Assembly (NCBI GenBank): GCA_937128575.1
Contig: CAKZMN010000104.1
Location: 1 to 14,173 of the forward strand
Direction of reading: 5' to 3'
DNA length: 14,173 nucleotides
Origin: an uncultured Alphaproteobacteria bacterium
GTDB lineage: Bacteria; Pseudomonadota; Alphaproteobacteria; Micavibrionales; Micavibrionaceae
In this document: in pieces, positions 1 to 9,768 of the stretch
How positions within the stretch are numbered: position 1 is the first letter of the stretch
Layout: each line of letters opens with the position of its first letter
Program-made: the position numbers and the translations under genes
Notes under the pieces: generated by a model
The model's database searches: none
Seen by the model: only the letters and a program-made list of their open reading frames with translations
Told to the model about the DNA's origin: nothing

Positions 1-628
1 AATAGCCTTTATATAAATGCTCTACGCTCAATGTGCCTTTTTTCTCTGCGGTTAGGGCGTGAAAATATTCAAGCACCTCCGGCCTATGATAAACATGAAA
101 CATCTTTAACCACCAAAATAAAAACCCCCTAAACCATTTGGGCAGGCCGTCTTGCGCGCCGAAATCAACAATGTGAATTTCCCCGCCAAGCGGCAAAATT
201 TTAAGGGCGTGATCGATAGAGGCCTGCCAAGGGGGGATGATCGACAGGGAATAAGAAAAGAAAATTTTATCAAGCGGCTTGTTTAAATTAAATAACACAG
301 CCGGATCAAAATTTTGAGAAAACCCCTGAGCAAGCGGCACTTTGGTGTTTAGGCCGTGGCGCGTTAATGATCGACGCGCTGTTTTCAGCATCTCATCTGA
401 CGCATCAAGGCCGTAAAAATAACTCTCTGGATAAAGCAGGGCAAGTTTGCGCAGGTTTCTAGCGGTGCCGCACCCAACCTCACAAATATGTTCATCAGGC
501 TTGGCGCCCATATTCCTAATTAGAACATCACGCCCGAGCAGGTAATATTTACGCGACACATCATAGACATAGCGCGTCCAGCGATACATACGGTTCATAT
601 CATCTCTGGCTTGCGCATCGTTGCTCAT
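1..628 (-). CDS. btaB: BtaB-like diacylglyceryl-homoserine N-methyltransferase (partial, 3' end off window)
   Basis: This class I SAM-dependent methyltransferase is inferred to add three methyl groups to diacylglyceryl-homoserine, giving the betaine lipid DGTS at the membrane. The visible 209 residues start at ATG 628. Residues 11-34 form a basic/aromatic stretch (MYRWTRYVYDVSRKYYLLGRD) typical of BtaB, followed by the SAM-binding motif I EVGCGT at 50-55 and an acidic LDAS segment that fits motif II. The reading frame is open to the left edge, so the C-terminus is missing. The start lies 5 nt after the btaA stop, with only a weak GGG ahead of it, so translation is probably coupled to btaA. 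The btaA-then-btaB order is that known from Rhodobacter and Sinorhizobium. The methyltransferase fold is certain; the BtaB assignment rests on the N-terminal motif plus context. Confidence 0.88.
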   Translation of the reverse strand, partial: MSNDAQARDDMNRMYRWTRYVYDVSRKYYLLGRDVLIRNMGAKPDEHICEVGCGTARNLRKLALLYPESYFYGLDASDEMLKTARRSLTRHGLNTKVPLAQGFSQNFDPAVLFNLNKPLDKIFFSYSLSIIPPWQASIDHALKILPLGGEIHIVDFGAQDGLPKWFRGFLFWWLKMFHVYHRPEVLEYFHALTAEKKGTLSVEHLYKGY

Positions 629-633
629 GCCCG

Positions 634-1935
634 TTATGCCGCTTTCTTTTTTGCGGTTTTCTTCTTGGCAGGCTTGGTTGCTGCGGCGCTGCGGCGGGTA
701 TAAACGTGGAAACCGCCATAAATGGATGAGCGATCTTTCTCCACCGCTGCCGGAGAAATAGAAGGGTCATAATCAAAGTGCTTAAGAATAGCTTTGCTGA
801 CCTTCATCGTCAGGGGGCTATCCTCGCCAGCGGTGCGGAAAATAATGCGCGCGCCATCTTGCGCGGTGCGGGTAACTTCAGTCCATAGCTCATTCAACTG
901 CTTGGAATTCATCCAGTCCTGCGCATCTAAAAAGATATAGCAATCAAAGCTATTCACCGGCTGTGATTGCAAAAATTCGGTGATGCTCGTGTGGTGGACT
1001 TCAACATTATCCGCCGCCGCTTTGATTTTGTTGTAGTGCGCCTCGCTTAAGTAACGCGGCACCGCTTGCTTGGCCTTAACGTCATATCCCTTGCCAAAAG
1101 CCTGCCAAGCGAAGTAATTCGTTTCAATGGGAAAGCCGCAGGCAAGGCGTTCTAGACGCTCTTTCAAAACATCAGCCATTTCTTTGTCGCCCTTCAAGTC
1201 ATCAAACTGAGAAGGGGGAATGCCAAGCCCATAAAGCGCGGGCGGCATATTGCAGAGAAAGCGTATGAATTTCTTGTCAAAGAGCGGAGCCAGAGTGCGA
1301 TCAAAAATTTCCTTTTGTTCTTCCATGTTTTTGGCCTGAAGAATTTCACTGGGGTCATGCCCATAAATTTTGGCTAAAAAATGTACGGCAGCGATGGTGC
1401 GGCCTAGCAATCCAAATTTATAAATATTTTTACTGAAATAATTAATGCGCTTGCCATCAAAAAGGCTCCAGCCCTCCCAATGTTTGCGAGAAAATGAATC
1501 AAGATTAGGCGCTATGTATTTGTAATAGTTTTCAATGTTGCGTTTGTTGTTGGCGTGACCAAAGAACGAGAAGAAGCTCTCATAATCAGGCAGGTGCTTA
1601 ATGGCGGCAACTTTTAAACGCAGCAAAGCCACATGAGCGGGGTTAAGGTCGATGGCTTTAATGCGGTTTGGCTGCTCGCTCAGATAATTCATTACATTAC
1701 ATCCGCCTGATGCAATCGTCATAATGCGGCTATCTTTTGTTAGCTTTAAAGCGTCTAAATCAACTTCTGGATCTTCCCAAATTTGAGGGTAAACAAAGCC
1801 GCGAAACAAAAATGTAAACATGCGCTCCAAAAATCCGCGCTTGCTTGTGGCTTTGTGCTCATGCACGGCTTTGGCAAGTAAGCGATCTTTTTCTGAGGCT
1901 GTATTTTTGTCTGAATTTTCAGGCTTTGCATTCAT
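634..1935 (-). CDS. btaA: BtaA, SAM:diacylglycerol 3-amino-3-carboxypropyltransferase
   Basis: BtaA transfers the 3-amino-3-carboxypropyl group of SAM to diacylglycerol, the first step of DGTS betaine-lipid synthesis. The 433-residue protein is close to the roughly 415 residues of Rhodobacter BtaA (DUF3419 family). It carries YPQIWEDP at 49-56, the SAM-site-like ASGGCN at 75-80 with AIDLNPAH just after, and a late FLDAQDWM segment. I chose ATG 1935 because AGGA stands 10 nt upstream and a good promoter lies just beyond. The frame stays open to a TTG at 2064, which would add a hydrophobic stretch, but that start overlaps mfd and would put the promoter inside the gene. The last 13 residues are a Lys/Ala-rich tail (KPAKKKTAKKKAA) that is unlikely to be part of the enzyme core. 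I saw no Pho box upstream, although phosphate starvation controls this gene in other bacteria. Confidence 0.93.
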   Translation of the reverse strand: MNAKPENSDKNTASEKDRLLAKAVHEHKATSKRGFLERMFTFLFRGFVYPQIWEDPEVDLDALKLTKDSRIMTIASGGCNVMNYLSEQPNRIKAIDLNPAHVALLRLKVAAIKHLPDYESFFSFFGHANNKRNIENYYKYIAPNLDSFSRKHWEGWSLFDGKRINYFSKNIYKFGLLGRTIAAVHFLAKIYGHDPSEILQAKNMEEQKEIFDRTLAPLFDKKFIRFLCNMPPALYGLGIPPSQFDDLKGDKEMADVLKERLERLACGFPIETNYFAWQAFGKGYDVKAKQAVPRYLSEAHYNKIKAAADNVEVHHTSITEFLQSQPVNSFDCYIFLDAQDWMNSKQLNELWTEVTRTAQDGARIIFRTAGEDSPLTMKVSKAILKHFDYDPSISPAAVEKDRSSIYGGFHVYTRRSAAATKPAKKKTAKKKAA

Positions 1936-1949
1936 CTGATCTTGATCCT

Positions 1950-1977
1950 TTGCAATAAAGGCAAATCTATATATAAA
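1950..1977 (+). promoter_or_regulatory. Predicted sigma70-type promoter of mfd
   Basis: TTGCAA (1950-1955) and TATAAA (1972-1977) are separated by 16 nt, with a predicted start near 1984 and a leader of about 40 nt before the mfd GTG. The box pair overlaps the btaA promoter on the other strand, so the two polymerases could not bind at once. This is a motif match only, and AT-rich DNA makes chance matches likely. Confidence 0.4.
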
Positions 1978-1994
1978 AACGCCTATCAGTACAA
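1966..1994 (-). promoter_or_regulatory. Predicted sigma70-type promoter of btaA-btaB
   Basis: On the minus strand TTGTAC (1994-1989) and TATAGA (1971-1966) are separated by 17 nt. The predicted start is near 1959, leaving a leader of about 24 nt that contains the AAAGGA ribosome binding site of btaA. Its -10 box directly abuts the -10 box of the opposing mfd promoter. This is a motif match only. Confidence 0.5.
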
Positions 1995-2024
1995 GGGCGA
2001 TAGCCCACGAAAAAAGAGTGAAAC

Positions 2025-5000
2025 GTGCAAAATACGTCGAGTAAAGAAACGCAAAACCCCACAAGCAGCACCATCTTCGGCGCGCCAGAGGGGCATGATG
2101 CCCGCATTTTGGCGGAAAAGGCGCGCGCGTTGATGCCGGAAGACCGCGCGTTGATGCATGTTGCGCTGGATGATAATCGCGTTGCTGTGCTAACTGAGCT
2201 TTTGGCCTTCTTTGCCCCTGACGTAAAAGTTATCGATTTCCCCGCGTGGGATTGTTTGCCCTATGACCGCGTGTCCCCCAACCATGAAATATCGGCGCGC
2301 CGCGTTAGCGCGCTTAGCAGTCTAATGGCTTGGGACGCGGAGCAAGAGCGACACCCACGCATATTACTGACCACCGTCAACGCAGCTATTCAGCGCGTCA
2401 TGCCCAAATCTGAACTCGCCAAATCCAGCATAACCGCCAGACTGGGGGAGCGCTTTGATCTGGTGCAGGTGCAAAAATACCTAATCAGCAATGGCTATAT
2501 AAAAACCGAAACCGTGCGCGAGGCTGGTGAATATGCCACGCGCGGCGGTATCGTTGATATATTCCCTGCTGGTTTTGAAAACCCCGTGCGCCTCGATTTA
2601 TTTGGTGACGAGGTCGAAAGCATGCGCCTGTTCGATCCGATGACGCAGCGTAGCATGGAAAAAATTGATCATTTCAATCTACAGCCCGCCACGGAATTTT
2701 TGCTAGATGATGACTCTGTTGCGCGCTTCCGCGCTGGTTATCGTGATGCATTCGGCGTCGTGCAGGTCGGTGATCCGCTATATGAGGCCATATCAGAGGG
2801 GCGTCGTTATAACGGTATGGATCATTGGCAGCCCTTGTTTTTTGATCATATGGATACGCTGTTTGATTATGCGCCAAATGCCGCGATTGGTTTTGATCAC
2901 CACGCCGCCGCGTCACATGATGAACGCCTTGTTCAAATCCGTGATTTCTATGAAGCGCGCAAAACCCTGCAGCAGGCCGCCCTTCGAAAAGATAAAAAAT
3001 CAAAAGACAGCAGCTTAAGCGGATCAATCTATAACCCGCTTCCCGTCACTGATCTATATATCGAGGCCGCGCAGTGGGAAAGCTCATGTGCGCAAGCCTT
3101 CAGTATCTCGCCCTTTGGCGCGCCGGGGGATGAAAATCCCGTCATTCGCAAGGGGCGTGATTTTTCTGATATTCGCGCCTTGCCCGATGGCGATGTGTTT
3201 GCTGAATTAAAGCAGCATTTAATGGGACTAAAGGGCGCGCCATTCATCGCATGTTATAGCGAAGGTTCAAAAGAGCGGCTTAAGGGTTTGCTAGAAAACG
3301 CGGCGATAAAAACATTAGTTGATTGCGCCTCATATAAAGACATTAAAAAGCTAAAGCCCGGGCAAATTGGTATCGGCATTTTGCACCTTGATCATGGCTT
3401 TGTCGCGCCCGATCTTGCGATCCTCAGCGAGCAAGATATTTTGGGCGACCGCCTTGCGCGTAAATCCAAGAAAAAGCGTAAGGCTGATAATTTCCTGACC
3501 GAGGTTTCCGCGCTGGCGGAAGGTGATTTGGTTGTGCATGTCGATCACGGCATTGGTAAATTTGTTGAGCTAGAAACGCTAAAGGCCGCCAAGACATTCC
3601 ATGATTGTTTGAAAATTGAATATGCGGGCGGCGACCGTTTATTTGTGCCGGTTGAAAATATAGAGGTTCTGTCGCGCTTCGGCAGTGACGAGGGAACCGT
3701 GCAACTTGATAAGCTTGGCGGCGCGGCTTGGCAGGCCCGCAAAGCGCGGGTGAAGAAAAACCTGATGGAGATGGCTGATGGCCTTCTGAAAATCGCGGCG
3801 GCGCGGATGCTGAAAAAGGCTGATAAGTTTGATGTAGGCTTGGATATCTATAACGAATTTTCCGCGCGCTTCCCCTACACCGAAACCGAAGATCAGGAGC
3901 GCGCAATCAATGATGTGGTCGCGGATCTGGCGGGCGATTATCCTATGGATCGCCTTGTGTGCGGTGATGTTGGTTTTGGTAAAACTGAGGTCGCCTTGCG
4001 CGCGGCTTATGTCGCCGCAATGAACGGTGCGCAGGTCGCGGTTGTGGTGCCGACAACGCTGCTCGCGCGCCAGCATTATAATAACTTCCTTAAGCGTTTT
4101 GCGGGGACGGGTCTGCGCATTGAGCAGTTATCGCGCCTAGCGTCCTCCACGGATATGAAAAGCGCAAAAGAGGGCCTCGCCGATGGCAGTGTAAATATCG
4201 CTGTCGGCACACACGCGCTTTTTGGTAAGGGCGTAAAGTTCGATAATTTGGGGCTGCTGATCGTTGATGAAGAGCAGCGCTTTGGTGTGAAGCAAAAAGA
4301 GCGCCTGAAGGAAATTAAAAACAACGTCCATGTTTTGACCTTAACCGCAACGCCCATCCCGCGCACATTGCAGATGTCACTGACGGGCGTGAAGGAAATG
4401 AGTTTGATCACCACGCCGCCCGTGGACAGGTTGGCGGTGCGCACATTTGTTCTGCCCTTTGATCCTGTGGTTATCCGTGAGGCGCTGCTGCGTGAACATT
4501 ATCGCGGCGGCCAGAGTTTCTATGTGTGCCCGCGGGTAAAAGATATGGCGGAGATTGAAAAGGAATTAAAAACATTAGTGCCGGAGGTAAAGGTCGTAAC
4601 GGCGCACGGTCAAATGACCCCAACCGAACTAGAAGACCGCATGACCGCATTTTATGATGGGCAATATGATGTGCTTTTGGCGACAAACATCATCGAAAGC
4701 GGCATCGATATTCCAACGGCCAATACCATGATCGTGCACCGCGCCGATATGTTTGGTCTGGCGCAGCTTTATCAAATTCGCGGACGCATTGGACGCTCAA
4801 AGGTGCGCGCCTATGCCTATCTAACCTTCCGCGCTGGTCAAATGCTCAGCCCACAGGCGCAAAAGCGTTTAGAGGTCATGGAAACGCTGGACACATTAGG
4901 CAGCGGTTTCCAACTGGCTTCCCACGATATGGATATTCGCGGCGCGGGTAATTTGCTGGGTGATCAGCAATCCGGCCATGTGAAAGAGGTCGGGGTGGAG

Positions 5001-5519
5001 CTGTATCAACAAATGCTAGAAGATGCCGTCGCGATGGCCAGAGCCGGCGGTGAAGATATTGATATGCCGGAGGAGGCATGGTCACCGCAAATCAATCTAG
5101 GCACATCGGTTCTAATCCCTGAAAACTATGTTGAGGACTTAGGCGTGCGCATGAGCCTTTATCGACGCCTCTCTGATTTGACCCAGCCAGATGATATTGA
5201 AAGCTTCGCCGCCGAACTTATTGATCGCTTCGGCGAAATCCCGAGCGAGGTAACGAACCTTCTTGATATTGTGGCGATTAAGCAGCTTTGTAAAAAGGCA
5301 GGCGTTGCCAGCATCGACGCTGGGCCAAAGGGCGCCGTTATTGGATTCCACAAAGACATGCCGCCAAATATCGAAGGCCTGATGGGCTGGATAGCGGGGC
5401 AGCGCGGCGCGGTGAAATTGCGCCCAGATCAAAAGCTGGTCGCAATCCGTCAATGGGAAACCCCAGCGCAGCGCGTACGAGGCGCGCAGAACTTGATGAA
5501 GGAATTAGTGGCGCTATAG
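2025..5519 (+). CDS. mfd: Transcription-repair coupling factor Mfd
   Basis: Mfd is a DNA translocase that removes RNA polymerase stalled at lesions and recruits UvrA for nucleotide excision repair. At 1164 residues it is full length (E. coli 1148). The N-terminal UvrB-like module contains YDRVSPNHEISARR and GGIVDIFPAG. The CarD-like RNA polymerase-interacting domain begins near residue 497 (EGDLVVHVDHGIGKF). The translocase core shows Walker A GDVGFGKT at 647-654, Walker B DEEQ at 748-751, TATP at 774-777 and motif VI QIRGRIGRS at 917-925. The C-terminal TRCF domain follows. The start is GTG 2025 with a weak AGAG upstream; a later start would cut the conserved GAPEGHDA segment. All key motifs are intact. 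It is transcribed divergently from btaA and ends inside the stop-codon region of a convergent small gene. Confidence 0.98.
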   Translation: MQNTSSKETQNPTSSTIFGAPEGHDARILAEKARALMPEDRALMHVALDDNRVAVLTELLAFFAPDVKVIDFPAWDCLPYDRVSPNHEISARRVSALSSLMAWDAEQERHPRILLTTVNAAIQRVMPKSELAKSSITARLGERFDLVQVQKYLISNGYIKTETVREAGEYATRGGIVDIFPAGFENPVRLDLFGDEVESMRLFDPMTQRSMEKIDHFNLQPATEFLLDDDSVARFRAGYRDAFGVVQVGDPLYEAISEGRRYNGMDHWQPLFFDHMDTLFDYAPNAAIGFDHHAAASHDERLVQIRDFYEARKTLQQAALRKDKKSKDSSLSGSIYNPLPVTDLYIEAAQWESSCAQAFSISPFGAPGDENPVIRKGRDFSDIRALPDGDVFAELKQHLMGLKGAPFIACYSEGSKERLKGLLENAAIKTLVDCASYKDIKKLKPGQIGIGILHLDHGFVAPDLAILSEQDILGDRLARKSKKKRKADNFLTEVSALAEGDLVVHVDHGIGKFVELETLKAAKTFHDCLKIEYAGGDRLFVPVENIEVLSRFGSDEGTVQLDKLGGAAWQARKARVKKNLMEMADGLLKIAAARMLKKADKFDVGLDIYNEFSARFPYTETEDQERAINDVVADLAGDYPMDRLVCGDVGFGKTEVALRAAYVAAMNGAQVAVVVPTTLLARQHYNNFLKRFAGTGLRIEQLSRLASSTDMKSAKEGLADGSVNIAVGTHALFGKGVKFDNLGLLIVDEEQRFGVKQKERLKEIKNNVHVLTLTATPIPRTLQMSLTGVKEMSLITTPPVDRLAVRTFVLPFDPVVIREALLREHYRGGQSFYVCPRVKDMAEIEKELKTLVPEVKVVTAHGQMTPTELEDRMTAFYDGQYDVLLATNIIESGIDIPTANTMIVHRADMFGLAQLYQIRGRIGRSKVRAYAYLTFRAGQMLSPQAQKRLEVMETLDTLGSGFQLASHDMDIRGAGNLLGDQQSGHVKEVGVELYQQMLEDAVAMARAGGEDIDMPEEAWSPQINLGTSVLIPENYVEDLGVRMSLYRRLSDLTQPDDIESFAAELIDRFGEIPSEVTNLLDIVAIKQLCKKAGVASIDAGPKGAVIGFHKDMPPNIEGLMGWIAGQRGAVKLRPDQKLVAIRQWETPAQRVRGAQNLMKELVAL

Positions 5520-5744
5520 CGCTTGATAGATACCAACAGCAGGGCGGCTTGGGTTTTGCTGTTCTAAAATTTGCGCCTCACCAACGACATGATCTTTAAA
5601 TACACCGCTTAGGCCGCTTACGGGCTTTTTGCCGCCTAGGGTGTGAAGAAAACCGTTCAAAACAACAACGCTATTGCCTGTCTTAACGCTACCATGTGCG
5701 TTAAAAATGTCGCCGATCCAGTTTTCTGGTGGAGTATTGTTCAT
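5514..5744 (-). CDS. Small protein of unknown function, 76 residues
   Basis: I do not recognise this protein. It has no signal peptide, membrane segment or cysteine. It is rich in Gly, Val and Asn (for example NSVVVLNGFLHTLGG near residues 24-38), which suggests a small beta-rich soluble fold. Expression looks real: ATG 5744 has GGGG six nt upstream, and a TTGACA-17-TATTGT promoter lies about 30 nt above the start. It converges on mfd: both genes end with TAG at the palindrome CTATAG, overlapping by 6 bp. The inverted repeat over its -10 box suggests a repressor site. Its place next to mfd could hint at a stress-related role, but nothing in the protein supports that directly. Confidence 0.6.
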   Translation of the reverse strand: MNNTPPENWIGDIFNAHGSVKTGNSVVVLNGFLHTLGGKKPVSGLSGVFKDHVVGEAQILEQQNPSRPAVGIYQAL

Positions 5745-5770
5745 TTTAAGCCCCTATTGTTTCTTAATAC

Positions 5771-5786
5771 GACAATAAGCCTTGTC
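5771..5786. repeat. Inverted repeat over the -10 box, possible operator
   Basis: GACAA (5771-5775) and TTGTC (5782-5786) form a 16-bp inverted repeat with a 6-nt centre. It covers the -10 box and part of the spacer of the minus-strand promoter at 5772-5800. This is a position where a dimeric repressor would block transcription. It does not match the alphaproteobacterial LexA box (GTTC-N7-GTTC). The half-sites are short, so chance is possible. Confidence 0.3.
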
Positions 5787-5800
5787 TTTATGGCTGTCAA
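5772..5800 (-). promoter_or_regulatory. Near-consensus sigma70 promoter of the 76-residue gene
   Basis: On the minus strand a perfect -35 TTGACA (5800-5795) is followed after 17 nt by TATTGT (5777-5772). The predicted start is near 5765, giving a leader of about 20 nt with a GGGG ribosome binding site. It is among the strongest promoter matches in the window. Confidence 0.6.
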
Positions 5801-5891
5801 TTTGATGCATGGGGTAGAATAGGGGGCGATAGATGACAAAATCGCGAATATATGGCATTCTTAATATATAGAAGCAAAAAGGATGATTCTG

Positions 5892-6332
5892 ATGTCTTTA
5901 GCATATGCCGAGCAACGAATAAAAGAAGCCCTAACGCTAGCCAAGGGTAATCAAGCGCGCGCGCGTCAGCACATCATCGCTTGGGCGCAGGAAGATCCTG
6001 ATTTATTGCGCGCTCTTACCAAACATCACTTAACCGGCATTGCGGCTTATCATGTGGAGCGCGTGGCATCTGGCCGCGCAGCAAAACCAAAGGCCGCACC
6101 ACCACCGGCAAAGCCAGCGGCCCCTAAAGCAAGAACAGAAGAAGATGCATTCGGCGCGGAGCTATTAAAGGCCGTAGCCAGCTCTAGCTCAGCCATTTTC
6201 GGTTTAGAAGGCGGCGCTGCCTCATCCAAAAGAGGGCAAGCCTCGCAGCAGCACATCAACGCCATCAAGAAAATGGCGACCAAGAACAAGAACCTAGACT
6301 TGCGAAATTTCAAAAGAAACAAAGACCAATAA
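5892..6332 (+). CDS. Unknown protein, 146 residues, helical N-terminal domain plus Ala/Pro/Lys linker
   Basis: I cannot assign a function. Residues 1-58 look like a compact helical domain (AEQRIKEALTLAKGNQARARQHIIAWAQEDPDLL). Residues 62-82 are a low-complexity Ala/Pro/Lys linker, followed by a mixed helical segment and a basic C-terminus (KKMATKNKNLDLRNFKRNKDQ). The ALxxAKGNQARA stretch weakly recalls the Fis-type DNA-binding helix pair, but the second half does not fit well. ATG 5892 is preferred over ATG 5883: AAAAGGA stands 8 nt before 5892 and overlaps the earlier codon. It is the first gene of a likely operon, 6 nt ahead of the AmgK-like kinase. I found no convincing promoter upstream on this strand. 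Confidence 0.75.
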   Translation: MSLAYAEQRIKEALTLAKGNQARARQHIIAWAQEDPDLLRALTKHHLTGIAAYHVERVASGRAAKPKAAPPPAKPAAPKARTEEDAFGAELLKAVASSSSAIFGLEGGAASSKRGQASQQHINAIKKMATKNKNLDLRNFKRNKDQ

Positions 6333-6338
6333 TTCCCC

Positions 6339-7322
6339 ATGAGCGTGAATGACTTCCTGAACAAGCACGGCTGGTCTATGCGCGGATCTGTCGCGCAAGA
6401 TGGTTCTGCGCGTCGTTATTTTCGCGTTGAAAAAGACAGTTCCACCGCAATTTTGATGGAGGTTATGGGCGATACGCCGGGCCACCGCATCGAAGACTTT
6501 ATAGCGATTGGAAGTTGGCTAAACGATATTGGCCTTAATGCGCCAAAAATATATGAGGCGCAAAACAATCTTTTACTGCTAGAAGACTTTGACGATTTGT
6601 CCTTCAAAGATGCGCTGGTTGGGGGTGAGGATGCGGGCACTTTATATGGTCTGGCCTCTGATGTGCTGAAACATTTAAACACAAATGATTGCCCGCTGTC
6701 GTTGCCTAATTACTACGATAGTCACGTCCATATGGGGCATCGCCGAATGATTGATTGGTTTGTTCCGGCGCAACGCAAATTGAAAAACCCTGACGGCTTA
6801 GCAGAAGAATATCTGAAAATTTGGGCGGAGATAGAGGCTGGATTAGCGCCATGCGCGAAAGGCTTCATGCATATCGATTTTCACGTGCAAAACTTAATGT
6901 GGTTGCCTCAAGAAAGCGGCGTCAAACGCTGCGGCATATTAGATTTTCAGGGCGGTATGGTTGGCCCGGCGGCCTATGATTTGGGTAATCTGTTGGAAGA
7001 CGCACGCATCAATGTGTCGCCAGACATTCGTAAGTCTATTTTGGCGGGGTATGATGAAGAATTCTTGGCGCATTACCGCGTTTTAACCACGCAGTTCCAT
7101 TGCCGCGTTATTGGCCAATTTATAAAAATGGCGCTGCAAACTGGTAAGGGTGAATATCTAGAATGTATCCCTAGGGTCGGTAAATATATCGACGAGGCAT
7201 TGCAGGATCCATTGCTAAAACCATTGAATGAGTTTCTTTGTGATCTAAAGCTTGATTTTATGGACATAAAGATGTTGAATGCCGACGAAATAAAGGGCTA
7301 CATCCGCCCAGACGCGTATTAG
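6339..7322 (+). CDS. amgK: Aminoglycoside-phosphotransferase-fold kinase, AmgK-like (MurNAc/GlcNAc anomeric kinase)
   Basis: The 327 residues have the APH/choline kinase fold. DGSARRYFRV at 21-30 matches the nucleotide-binding loop typical of AmgK, the catalytic loop is HIDFHVQN at 178-185 (D180, N185), and the metal-binding ILDFQ lies at 200-204. AmgK phosphorylates the anomeric hydroxyl of MurNAc or GlcNAc in a peptidoglycan-recycling route that bypasses fosfomycin-sensitive MurA; its usual partner is the nucleotidyltransferase MurU. No murU or tsaE lies beside it here, so the substrate is less certain than the fold. It starts 6 nt after the preceding stop with no clear ribosome binding site, suggesting coupled translation. 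The aminotransferase follows 27 nt downstream. Confidence 0.65.
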   Translation: MSVNDFLNKHGWSMRGSVAQDGSARRYFRVEKDSSTAILMEVMGDTPGHRIEDFIAIGSWLNDIGLNAPKIYEAQNNLLLLEDFDDLSFKDALVGGEDAGTLYGLASDVLKHLNTNDCPLSLPNYYDSHVHMGHRRMIDWFVPAQRKLKNPDGLAEEYLKIWAEIEAGLAPCAKGFMHIDFHVQNLMWLPQESGVKRCGILDFQGGMVGPAAYDLGNLLEDARINVSPDIRKSILAGYDEEFLAHYRVLTTQFHCRVIGQFIKMALQTGKGEYLECIPRVGKYIDEALQDPLLKPLNEFLCDLKLDFMDIKMLNADEIKGYIRPDAY

Positions 7323-7334
7323 TAAACTGAATAA

Positions 7335-9600
<2,266 letters not shown>

Positions 9601-9627
9601 TTCTACTCAATCATATGAAAAAACATT

Positions 9628-9633
9628 ATTATA
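9628..9633 (-). promoter_or_regulatory. Possible -10 box of the hydrolase gene
   Basis: A perfect TATAAT reads on the minus strand at 9633-9628, about 28 nt before the hydrolase start, but no good -35 box stands 16-18 nt upstream. A 13-nt palindrome (CCAAAA-A-TTTTGG, 9641-9653) occupies the spacer region, where an activator or repressor could bind. If real, it would let the hydrolase be transcribed independently of the upstream terminator. Confidence 0.3.
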
Positions 9634-9729
9634 TAAAATACCAAAAATTTTGGATTTTCACAAGAAAACTGCAAAGCGCTAGCAGGTTATCAACAAAGTA
9701 TTGAGTTTCATGGTGCCCAGGCGGCTGTT

Positions 9730-9768
9730 AAAAAAACCGGGCCTCTACCATTAGAAATGGTGGCCCGG
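9730..9768 (-). terminator. Rho-independent terminator
   Basis: Read on the minus strand, CCGGGCC plus ACCATT (9768-9756) pairs with AATGGT and GGCCCGG (9752-9737), giving 13 pairs with a 3-nt loop and a 3-nt bulge (9746-9744) on the 3' side. Seven T follow directly (9736-9730). It would end the candidate sRNA and any read-through from trxB. It is the strongest terminator in the window. Confidence 0.85.

Noticed and set aside
1936..2064. Extension of btaA to a TTG start at 2064, adding a hydrophobic, membrane-like N-terminus
   Set aside because: It would overlap mfd by 40 bp head-to-head and swallow the predicted promoter; ATG 1935 has a good ribosome binding site and gives the family length. 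AT-rich intergenic DNA often reads as hydrophobic.
3424..4444. Several open frames of 64-160 codons antisense to mfd
   Set aside because: They lie wholly within a highly conserved gene, have no recognisable domain or consistent ribosome binding site, and fit shadows of biased codon use.
5771..5786. Inverted repeat as an SOS/LexA box next to mfd
   Set aside because: Alphaproteobacterial LexA sites are direct repeats GTTC-N7-GTTC, which this does not match.
9679..9711. Ten-codon minus-strand frame (MKLNTLLITC) between the terminator and the hydrolase
   Set aside because: Too short to support without a ribosome binding site or conservation; it could be a leader peptide, but nothing shows it.
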